Positions 1 through 7,900 of a DNA stretch of 28,447 bases are shown here, piece after piece; position 1 is the stretch's first letter; each line of letters starts with the position of its first letter. The stretch spans positions 1 to 28,447 of the IMG/VR virus record IMGVR_UViG_3300001681_000087; one strand, given 5' to 3'. Below the pieces are notes generated by a model. It saw only the letters and a list, made by a program, of their open reading frames with translations, was not told where the DNA came from and did not search any database. The translations under genes and the position numbers were made by a program. Origin of the DNA: a virus.

Positions 1-29
1 CGGCGACGGGCAGCGACGATTAAGCGCCA

Positions 30-70
30 GGCGTCCCCCTCGGCCATGACTTGCCACCGAGGGGGGCGCC
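30..70 (+). terminator. GC-rich hairpin, possible terminator
   Basis: Positions 30-43 (GGCGTCCCCCTCGG) pair with 57-70 (CCGAGGGGGGCGCC) over 14 base pairs, one of them a G-U wobble, around a 13-base loop. It lies between whatever gene ends at the left edge and the methyltransferase remnant starting at 96. No clear run of T follows (the next bases are CAGACTTTCC), so a classic Rho-independent terminator is only one reading. It could also be an mRNA-stabilising or regulatory hairpin. The structure is seen directly; the function is inferred. Confidence 0.5.
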
Positions 71-95
71 CAGACTTTCCACAGAAGGGAGGATG

Positions 96-213
96 ATGAA
101 TGAGTTGGCATTGTTCGCTGGCGTTGAAAGAGAATCGAGCTTCACGCTTGAAGGCAATCGGCAACGGCCAAGTCCCTGCCCAAATCCTCTTGGCTTGGGA
201 AGTGCTGGGGTAG
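96..213 (+). pseudogene. Remnant of a cytosine-C5 DNA methyltransferase (both ends kept, middle deleted)
   Basis: An ATG at 96 opens a frame beginning MNELALFAG, the usual start of phage C5-cytosine methyltransferases, which continues there into the glycine-rich SAM-binding motif I. Here that motif is missing. From about 121 a different frame reads RASRLKAIGNGQVPA followed by QILLAWEVLG and a stop at 211-213. This is the typical C-terminal end of the same family (motif X region, usually RLKALGNGQVP then LAW). The stretch of several hundred residues between, with the catalytic Pro-Cys and target-recognition domain, is absent and the two ends are out of frame. The frame from 96 reads on as an unrelated 42-residue peptide ending at 224. 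The remnant stop touches the ATG of the next gene (TAGATG), so the two were probably translationally coupled. It cannot encode an active enzyme. An assembly deletion is an alternative to true decay. Confidence 0.72.
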
Positions 214-738
214 ATGGGGCTTAGAATAATTCCACTAGATCTGAAGGAAGCCAATACGGTAGTCAAGAATCTCCATAGGCATCATAAGCCAGCGGTCGGG
301 CACCGTTTTTCTTTAGGAGTAATCAATGGCTCCACTGGGAAGTTGGTTGGAGCGGCTATAATGAGTAGGCCCATCGCTAGACTTACAGATCAACGAATGA
401 TTCTGGAAGTTACACGGGTTGCAACTGATGGAACTCGCAATGCTTGCAGTTGCTTACTAGGTGCGGCAGCAAAAGCTGCCAAGAGTATGGGCTACGCAAG
501 GATACAAACAACAACCTTGCAATCTGAATCAGGATCGAGTTTGAAAGCAGTGGGCTGGACTCCTGAAGTAATAAGCCAAGACGGTAGAGGATGGGACTCC
601 CGTGCAGGACGGCAAGTGGACTGTAAAAATGAATTGAAAGTTCGGTGGGTTTGCGAACTAAACGACTACCCTGAGATTGAGCAGATTGCTGCCGATAACT
701 TACACAGTCAAGTTACTGAACTTGGATTGTTTGATTGA
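214..738 (+). CDS. XF1762-family (GNAT-like) phage protein
   Basis: This 174-residue protein matches my memory of the XF1762 family, a phage and prophage family with a GNAT acetyltransferase-like fold whose substrate is not known to me. Features seen are HRHHKP (21-26) and GHRFSLGV (29-36) near the N-terminus, a central SRPIAR (51-56), and the signature LEVTRVATDGTRNACS (64-79), where acetyl-CoA-binding residues would be expected. SGSSLKAVGW follows (106-115). The length is normal for the family and the frame is intact. The start touches the stop of the methyltransferase remnant, and its TGA overlaps the ATG of the truncated RuvC gene by one base, so it sits in a former three-gene cassette. 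In other phages this family is often found near DNA methyltransferases and RuvC-like genes. There is no strong separate ribosome-binding site, in line with coupled translation. Function beyond the family name is unknown. Confidence 0.8.
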   Translation: MGLRIIPLDLKEANTVVKNLHRHHKPAVGHRFSLGVINGSTGKLVGAAIMSRPIARLTDQRMILEVTRVATDGTRNACSCLLGAAAKAAKSMGYARIQTTTLQSESGSSLKAVGWTPEVISQDGRGWDSRAGRQVDCKNELKVRWVCELNDYPEIEQIAADNLHSQVTELGLFD

Positions 739-908
739 TGAACAGAATACTGTGCTTGGATCTCGGCACCACTACCGGGTTCGCCTTCCACAGTGAAGGA
801 GATGTAAGCCACGGGATAAAGAAGTTCCCCAAAGACCTGGGCGAAAGGCTCCATGAGTTCTATGACTGGCTGCACACCCTCAGACCTGACAGGTGCCGTC
901 TCAGTTAG
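738..908 (+). pseudogene. Truncated RuvC-like resolvase (N-terminal part only)
   Basis: The 56-residue frame starts MNRILCLDLGTTTGFA and runs through HGIKKFPKDLGERLHEF to a stop at 906-908. By eye, about 25 of the first 44 residues match the N-terminus of the RuvC-like protein at 28020-28447 (shared LCLDLGT, HG, FPKDLG, RL, EF, WL). It keeps the first catalytic aspartate (in LDLGT) but stops before the second acidic motif (YEQP in the other copy) and lacks the C-terminal DEADA motif. It is about a third of the usual length and cannot be an active resolvase. The ATG overlaps the stop of the XF1762 gene (TGATG), so it was probably the third gene of that cassette. A short peptide with a regulatory role cannot be excluded, but decay is simpler. 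Confidence 0.75.
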
Positions 909-949
909 TTCTCGCGTGGAGTGTGTTGGGGGGCGCCTCCAACGCGGAA

Positions 950-980
950 GGGCCGCCGGAAAGGTAGCTCACAACGGCCC
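950..980. terminator. Possible bidirectional terminator in the convergent gap
   Basis: The gap 909-1027 lies between a plus-strand block ending at 908 and the minus-strand block ending at 1028, where transcription converges. It contains GGGCCG (950-955) pairing with CGGCCC (975-980), flanked by G-rich and C-rich runs, and a small hairpin AGAAT/ATTCT at 994-1006. None has a clean stem plus T-run, so the call is weak. I see no gene in this gap. Confidence 0.25.
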
Positions 981-1027
981 CCCCATGCATCGGAGAATCT
1001 TATTCTAGAGGATGGCGACGACCGCCG

Positions 1028-1216
1028 TCAAGGCGACTTGATCGCGATTCCTGCGTCATGTACTCCTCGGCCCAGGATATAGACTAGAACCGCATTGATG
1101 GCGGTTTTTGCCTGGTCTTCACTCAGACCCACGGAAGTTCCCCAGACCGCCAAAAGTACGGCCACGAGGGTCGCTTGGCACTTGCGACTCGCGAACACGT
1201 CTTGGAGAAGTTTCAC
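1028..1216 (-). CDS. Small membrane protein, holin-like
   Basis: This 62-residue protein starts at a GTG that overlaps the stop of the lipoprotein gene by four bases (GTGA). Two hydrophobic stretches are visible, about residues 14-32 and 38-53, separated by a short polar turn (SEDQAK), with a charged N-terminus (KLLQDVFASRK). Small proteins of this shape with a G-L-[ST]-E-x-Q turn are common near the end of late operons in phages. The two-helix layout and small size are compatible with a holin, but there is no sequence signature that proves it. It is the last gene of the minus-strand block, and its neighbours are two more small membrane proteins, supporting a lysis role by context. No endolysin is seen beside it. 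Confidence 0.6.
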   Translation of the reverse strand: MKLLQDVFASRKCQATLVAVLLAVWGTSVGLSEDQAKTAINAVLVYILGRGVHDAGIAIKSP

Positions 1217-1482
1217 GCTCCACCTCCCAACTCTTTTTTCTGTTTACCGTGCGCGTAGACAGCGGCCCCCGAAAGGAGGGCGCTCAAGCCGATTCCTACA
1301 ACAGGCGGTAGGGCAGGCCTCGCGAGTTCGATGGCCTCCACCAAGGCCTCGCCTGTAGTCCTCCCTGTATCCACCGGAATACCGCCGGGTTGCGCCGCAT
1401 TACCCACTTCCTGGATAAACGGCGCAAGACCCTGACAGCCCACCAAAAACAAAGCAGCGGCGAAGAACATCGCTCGCCTCAT
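1213..1482 (-). CDS. Small lipoprotein with C-terminal TM helix; candidate spanin
   Basis: This 89-residue protein begins with an N-terminal signal (MRRAMFFAAALF) ending in a lipobox LVGC with the lipid-bearing cysteine at residue 16. A proline/glycine-containing middle of about 40 residues follows, then a hydrophobic helix at about 57-77 and a positively charged tail (HGKQKKE). A lipobox at one end and a membrane helix near the other is the topology known for unimolecular spanins such as phage T1 gp11, which tie the outer to the inner membrane and disrupt the outer membrane at lysis. It is shorter than T1 gp11. Alternatively it pairs with the 93-residue gene upstream as an outer-membrane spanin subunit, or is an unrelated lipoprotein. 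GGAAGGGAAC precedes the ATG. The lipobox and helix are seen; the spanin role is inferred. Confidence 0.62.
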   Translation of the reverse strand: MRRAMFFAAALFLVGCQGLAPFIQEVGNAAQPGGIPVDTGRTTGEALVEAIELARPALPPVVGIGLSALLSGAAVYAHGKQKKELGGGA

Positions 1483-1541
1483 GTTCCCTTCCTTATCAGG
1501 CGCATCCCAAATGTAGAAAGGCTAAACTGTTTCCCTTAAGA

Positions 1542-1610
1542 AGGGCTGCCGCTGCCACGAAGACAGACGCAAAAGACGTGGCTGAGACGACCAAGTCTCG
1601 CGGCAGCCCT
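1542..1610 (-). ncRNA. Compact three-way-junction RNA structure between lysis-region genes
   Basis: An outer stem of 11 perfect base pairs (1542-1552 with 1600-1610, AGGGCTGCCGC / GCGGCAGCCCT) encloses two further perfect hairpins: 1554-1559 with 1577-1582 (GCCACG/CGTGGC, 17-base loop) and 1584-1588 with 1595-1599 (GAGAC/GTCTC, 6-base loop). Only one base separates each helix at two of the three junction points. The structure occupies most of the 126-base gap between the 93-residue and 89-residue genes. On the minus strand it starts within the stop codon of the 93-residue gene. A further short hairpin (1533-1545, CCCTT/AAGGG) abuts and overlaps the outer stem. Strand is given as that of the surrounding genes, but the pairing works on either strand. 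It may be a processing or stability element, an atypical terminator, or a small RNA. It resembles no RNA family I can name. Confidence 0.5.
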
Positions 1611-1890
1611 ATTTCTTCACCTCTTCCTTCAACTCCTTGATGTCCGATCTCGACTCCTTGACATGGTGTGTCAGGATCGTAATCAGTTGACTCAGGTTAG
1701 AAACTCCGTGGTTCAACTTCCTGAGTTCTGTATCGAGCGCACCCATTACTTTGCTCGACTCGAAGGCGAGGCGCTTGGTAGTGCCGTTGCCATTCCCGTT
1801 CCCGTTCTTACTCTTCAGGAAGTTGAAAACTTCTCTTATTATGAGAAGGGCAACGATGGCTGCCACACCGATGTTCTGTAGGTCTTCCAT
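1609..1890 (-). CDS. Small TM plus coiled-coil protein, possible holin or inner spanin
   Basis: This 93-residue protein has one N-terminal membrane helix (about residues 8-25), then a low-complexity linker of Asn-Gly repeats (NGNGNGNG, about 30-37), then a long charged helix (about 45-93, ending ESRSDIKELKEEVKK) with heptad-like hydrophobic spacing, probably a coiled coil. An N-terminal anchor followed by a periplasmic coiled coil is the shape of inner-membrane spanins (Rz-like), and also of XhlA-type holin partners. It directly follows the giant virion gene with a 14-base gap and precedes the three-way-junction structure and the lipoprotein gene. The ribosome-binding site is weak. The fold is seen from composition; the lysis role is inferred from context. 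Confidence 0.6.
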   Translation of the reverse strand: MEDLQNIGVAAIVALLIIREVFNFLKSKNGNGNGNGTTKRLAFESSKVMGALDTELRKLNHGVSNLSQLITILTHHVKESRSDIKELKEEVKK

Positions 1891-1904
1891 TTCAATTCGG
1901 TTCC

Positions 1905-4900
1905 TTACCGTCTCTGTCTTCCAGCCGCTTCTGTTCTGCGAGCGTTGTCGAGGGCTTCCTTCCTGAGTGTTTCGATGATACGAGCGGCCTCTACTGGCGC
2001 GGTTGTCCCTTCGCCTATCGTTGCAAAAAGGGCGTCAATCATAATCAGGGTGGGGAGTTCACGGAATGCCGACTCCAATCGTGAACCGCGTAGCAAGCCT
2101 TGAAGTCGATTCTCGATGTCCTTAATGACGACCGCGCCATTTTCGTCTCTAAGGTCCACGCCGCTTTTTTCCTTGAGGAGAGTGGCCAGGATCTCGATAT
2201 CCTCTAGGTACTCAAGGGCCATTTTGGGGGTGTTCGCGCCTGTCCCGCGATACAAGGCCGTGTATTCGGCAAGCGCCTTTACTCTCCACGCCATGTCGAG
2301 CTTCAACAGGTTGGGTGGGGAAACACCTGCTAGTTGGGCCTGACGGAACACCCAGTAGCGCGTCTCAAGGTCTGGGATCTGGTGGACCCTGGCCTCGAAG
2401 GGATCACGCTTAGATTGGACCAACTGGTCTCGCGCCCAAGACACTCCCAACTTCTTTTCTTCAGCCCACTTCAGCGCTGCTTCTTCTCCCCGGTTATCGA
2501 GTATGTCTTGGAACTCGACCACGTTCGCGCTTTTTACCCCTGTTCCGTGTGGGGAGAACCTATCCGCGATGTTTATGATGCGATTAATGCGCCTGCCGTC
2601 AGTTCCATGCTCTAACTTCAATCCCCCAAACACTCTCAACATTTCAATAGGAAACGAGTGCTTCCCCAACAGGAAGGGATTCTCAGCGCCCGTCTCTGCC
2701 AGCCGCAGCCTCTTCCCCTCCGGGCTCACTGCGTTGGCGAGGGCGCGAATGGCCATGACAAGAGCGTCCTCGTCGGACTTGTACTCGCGCTCTTCTGGAA
2801 GTTCTTCCGCAATCATCGAGGACAAAGCCGAAGCTCCGCGTTCCATCGCAAGCGCGTATGCCGCTCGATTTTGCCGACCCGGAACTAGGAGTCTTCCAAC
2901 AGTTCTGCCCAGGTAGGTGGGGATCGAGACTTCGGTTGGGGTTCCTTCTGGGACAATGGGGCGTCCAGTGAAGGGGTCAACGCCAGTCAATAGTCCTGCA
3001 AATGCGCTGACCAGCGGGCTCCCTCGGAACATCTGCAAGACTTGCCCAGAGACATAGTTGACCGCGTCGTTGTCTGTAGGTCGGTGGAAAGGTCTCGCGA
3101 AGACGGATGCAATAGCACCGGCGTTGCTGCGGTCCCACGTTACGTTGCCGTAGGGCTCTCCAAATGGAAGTGCCACATGGGACATATAGTCCTGGAAAAC
3201 CTCGAAACCAGACTTGGGGTCTGAGTAGCCAGCCAGCAGCTCAGACATGGCGGCGTCAGTTATCCCATAGCGTTGCTTTGCCATGACTGTGGGGGTGTGC
3301 CAGAAGGCCATGTTGGCAGCAACAAGGTGCGGCCTCTTCCTTAGGTTATTAAGCATTACCCGGTAGTTCTCGAAGGTGAACTTCAGGAAGTGGGAGGTGA
3401 AGGGGGTGTTGTTCTCCATCTCCGAGATAATCCTGTTGGGAACCGATCCAGAGGAGTAGTTCGGATACACGTCGTCAACAATACGGCCTATCCCTCTGAT
3501 TGGATGCCCTTCTGCCATGCGCTTGAGTGCCATGGCGACCCTCGCGGTGTCGTCAAGGCCGCCATAGAATCGAGAGGCGGAGTCCCGAAGGTTGCCCTTG
3601 ACGAATGTCACCTCCCCCAGACCCTTCAGCGCGAGGATCAAGGCGTCGGATGCTGTTCCCGCTACGGTCCTCTCGCCACCCCTGGAGAAGTCCTTGCCAG
3701 CCTTTAGAGCAAGTTTCTCCGAGATCGTCCTGGCAGCCGAACGGCCACCAGTAGCAGAAACGGCATCAACATAAGAAACTCCAACGACACCTTCAGCCAT
3801 CAGTAAGTCGTACATCGGGCCACGCTCAGAAACGATCTTGGAGGCCTCCAGGTAGTACTTGGCTCCTGACTTCGTGAAGATGTTCAACCCCCCCATTTGG
3901 AGGTACTCCAAACTGCTCATCAGGTTTCTGTTTGTAGTGTCTGCATTTAGGAAAGTCAGGTTTCCACGGACAAACCTGCCCACGGCACCCATTGCTTTCA
4001 GGGCAGCGCCCTGGCCTTCTGCCATTGCCTTGATGGTCTTGGCCATCGTCGGGTGGATGTAGGCCTTCATCTCCCTTGGCCTCTGGGCGTTGTTCCTGCC
4101 AATAACCCTCAGAACAGCAGGGCTATCTCTAAAAACTTCTTCAACAAGCTCTGCTTTCTCTCTGAATCCTCTGAAGTACACGGGCTTTCCCTCGGCTGCC
4201 CACTGAACGACACCTGGGTCGTCTAGCATCTCTCGGAATACCTTGGCTATTTCAATGTTCGCCATCTCCTGCTCAATGATCTTGGGGACAACGAACTTTG
4301 CCTCTTCTACCTTTGCGCTTTTCAGCAGATTGACCGGAGAATACTTCTTGCCGTGATCTATATCCCGCAACTTCAAATTCCTGAACATTACGTCGTAGTG
4401 AGGGACACGACCCAGAGTCAGGTTCTGCACCGCCTCGGTGGTTGGTAGGAGTTTATTGGTAACTGAGTCTCGCACCGAATCGACAAGTTCAGCCGCAATC
4501 TTTGGGTCTCGCATCGCTGCATCCGCTTCATCGGCGAGCCTGGACCCCCTAAGCCCTTGCCTTCTAAGGGCTTCGGTGACTCTTCCGAGTTTGTACAGTT
4601 GCCGCCTCTCGACAGACGATAGGTCGCTAACCAGCCTGTGGATGCCAGCTGAAGTTAGGCGCTTGAGGCTAAACGATGGAGAACTTGCTTCTTTCATTGC
4701 GCGGCCATTGAGAAAGAACTCAGGCAACTCGCTGATTAGCGCGTCCTGAACAAGACCGGCGTTCATTTTCTCAATGAAGCCTCTGTCGAGTTTCATCTTC
4801 TCTTTGACCTTGTGAGCCCGTTTCGGGCTGAGTCCATCCAGAAGATACAGGATCGACGCCGCTGCTCGCGCCTCCTCGCCCAGGGCTGATGCCTGCGCCT

Positions 4901-7900
4901 CACCGCGATGCAGGAATGGTCGAGCTGACGTGCCAGTGGTAGACCCCTTGTTGTCTGTTACGCCCCTCGCCTTTTTTGACCCCTCGGCAAAAACACGGAC
5001 AAACGGGAAGTAGGTTCCCTCGAAACGACCAGCGCCTTCAATCATTCCGAGGTCGCGCATCGATCTCTGCATTTCCAGGAGAACGCTGCGGACCCGCTCG
5101 ATGGCAAGGAGTTCCGAGTGGGTGAACTTCTTCACTTGCACACCACCCTGTAGGTAACGGGCAACGTCAACGTCACTCAGGGCGGAGACTTGATCGAAAT
5201 CCTTCTCTGCCTGTCTCCTCCTGGCCCGTGCTAAGTTCCGTGCGCCTTCATAGCGAGCCTTGTAGGCAGAGGCAGCCTGGTAGTTGAGGTACTTACTAAC
5301 GCCTGGCTCTATAAGTTTTGATATACCCAAGCCCTTTGAGGCCTTGCTAAGTTTGTCCAGTCCCCAAAGCGTCAGGATCTCCTTGCGAAGTTTCCCGAAC
5401 TTAACTGGCTCAAGAGCAGAGTTCACCACGATGTTCTCAAGGGCTCTGGCGGCCTGTGCCTTGCCTTCAGCCGTAATGGAGTTGTCGATGGCCTCGACAA
5501 GTTCACCCCAACTCTTCCCACGAACACCTAAGTCTGTCGCGTTTTTTCTTCCGAAGAGTTGTACCGCTTCCGCCTCCGTCAGGAACTTCACGCTCTTTGT
5601 CTTTTTAAGACGTTTCAGCATTTCCGATGAGGTTTCCGCATCCACCCGAGCCCTCCTGCCCTTGCGAAGCGGCGCTACCGTGACAGGCTCAGAGAGGTCT
5701 CGACCACGAAAAAGCGCGTCTGTGAAGTTCTCCTTGGTCATGCGGACTTGGATGGCGGCGATCAAATCCAGTCTCCCTTTTGCTTCCTGGCGCTCGACGC
5801 CGCTCCGCGTGGAGTCCTTATATATCTGTTTTTGTTCGGTCGCCCAGTCTTTGAGAGTATTATCGACCTCAGAAGCGATTCTTTTCGTAGCCTGTTTGAC
5901 TTCGCTACTCGCCTCTCTGCTGATTGCCTCAGTTTCAATAGTCCTCGCCCGTCTCTTCGAGACCGCTTCTCCGCCGGGAGCCCGCAGCGCCTCCCTGCGG
6001 GCTGCTTTATTTTTCGCTGCGCTGGTAAGGGCTTGTCTTCTTGATTGTGTAGCCGTCTCATCGAGTCGTCGAAGGTTGTTCCTCGCCTGCTTTGAGATCT
6101 CGGTGAGCGTTGTCCCCTTGGGGTACTTCACAGTTAAAGATAATAGAATCAAAGCCCCCTCGGCTCCAGAGACTTCATTCAGAACATTAAGGAGGCCGAG
6201 AACATCCGCGTTGACAGTGAGGCCTTCAGCAGAGGTCACTTTTGACTTCCCCTGATCCCTTGCAAGCTGAAGGCCCCTTGAGAGAGCCCTTATCGCTGAC
6301 GCTAGATCCCCTGCCCTACTGACACCGTCGCTAATTGAAGTAGAACCAGTCGAACGGTTAAGGTTTTCCACAAACTCAAGCGTGGCCTCGAAAGTATCGT
6401 CCGCAACGTCCGTCGCTACCCTTCGCAGCGCTTTCAGGGTCATCACTTCAGGAACTGGCTGCTTCTCACCGGACCTCCTGGCATTGATTTCGATTGTCCT
6501 CTGCGCCTCAAGAACCTCTCGGGCACTCTTAAGGCTAAACTTCGGTAGAGCGCCCTTGAGCTGCTTCGCGTACCCCTTGATTACTGAAGCAGCGGTCCTG
6601 GAGACGGCGAGACCCAACTTCAATCCACCTGCGGCGATCAAGGGGTCTGTGAGCGTCGAATAAGCAAATGACTGGAGAGATCTCTGGCCGACACCTCCGG
6701 CAATTGCTTCAAGCAATGCCTTCGCCTCGCCAAGGACTTTCTGTTCTGCTGTTTTAAGGTCGGTCATGCCCTCATTGTCCCAATGCTTAAATATCTTATC
6801 GATGTACTCAGGCGTTGCGGCGGGCCTTAGAATCTGCAAGAACTTCCTGCGGTTCTCTGGATCAGCAGCATATTTCTTCGCAACCGAGTGTCGGGGGTTT
6901 AGGGCGTCTCCAAGCGTGGCCCCAGACAATAGGGTGGAAAACTTGAACACGTCCTGTGGTGAGGCGTTTGTTGGCAACCCCTTTGGGAACTCAGTAATCA
7001 GGGCGGCAGCAGCCCCCCCGACCATTGCACCTGCAAACCGACCGCGCCCATTGCTGTCATGTTGTCCGCCTTGGAAGCGACCCAGAAGTCCATACGCATT
7101 CCCGAACTCATAACCAAGTGCCCTTTGCCATAGTTTGGCCTTGAGTTCCGTGTCTGTGACACCCTTGGAATCTGAACGGAACTTCGCCTCTGCCGTTTCC
7201 ATCGTCTCTTGCAGGAAGGACTGGTAGATCTGGAAGCGTTCATTCAAGTCTGCGATCTGTCCGGTCGTACCCTCGGCATCTCCAGAGAAGTTGCGATAAT
7301 ACGACTCGACCATCTCCACACTACCCTGGACCATTGGAGGAACCGATACGCCGTAATTCTTTAGGAGATTTTCTGGCGCTTCTCCTGTGCCAGGAACAAC
7401 CCTGTCCATTAGGTGGATCGCGCCCATAATGATTTCTCCAATTAACCAGAAGGCGCCCTCGGGAAGGTTCTTTACCCCCCAGTCCTTGCTTGCCGCGACA
7501 CCAACGTCTGAAATCAGTTCCTCAACTGCATTGTTGCTTGCGTTGAGGAACAGCTGATGCAGAGCCAGCCCCGTTCCTGCATATTGCAAGGGGCGGCCAG
7601 CTTTATCCTGTTCAAGCCAGGTCTTTACCTCCTCCTGGGCCTCGATCAATGCCAAGATGAAGTAGTCATTGCGTTTCTTGTTGTATATGTCCCCCCAGAT
7701 TTCGCTGCCAAAGAACCCAGCAACATTCTGAGCCTTTTTGGTTGCAGACAACTTCGCCTCTTCGACCTCCTTCTTTGTCCCCTTACGCAAAGCCCTGCTC
7801 AACTCAGGGTCTTCAATAACAAGGATGTCGCCTCGATCAATCTTTCTGAGGGGGTTCCAGGACTGCCAGACTCTTCGACCCTCCTTGCGAATGGACGGGT

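Noticed and set aside
3-23. Possible end of a gene at the left edge (ATGSDD then stop)
   Set aside because: Only six codons are visible, which is too little to support a call, though a plus-strand gene ending here before the hairpin at 30-70 is plausible.
1542-1610. tRNA or hammerhead ribozyme reading of the three-way junction
   Set aside because: The outer stem is 11 pairs, there is no anticodon or T-arm and no 3' CCA, and the hammerhead core (CUGANGA and GAAA) is absent on both strands.
5284-6255. Open frame of 323 codons on the plus strand
   Set aside because: It lies entirely opposite the giant virion gene; its composition is Ser/Arg/Leu-rich as expected of the reverse of a helical, charged coding sequence, and it has no ribosome-binding site or family signal.
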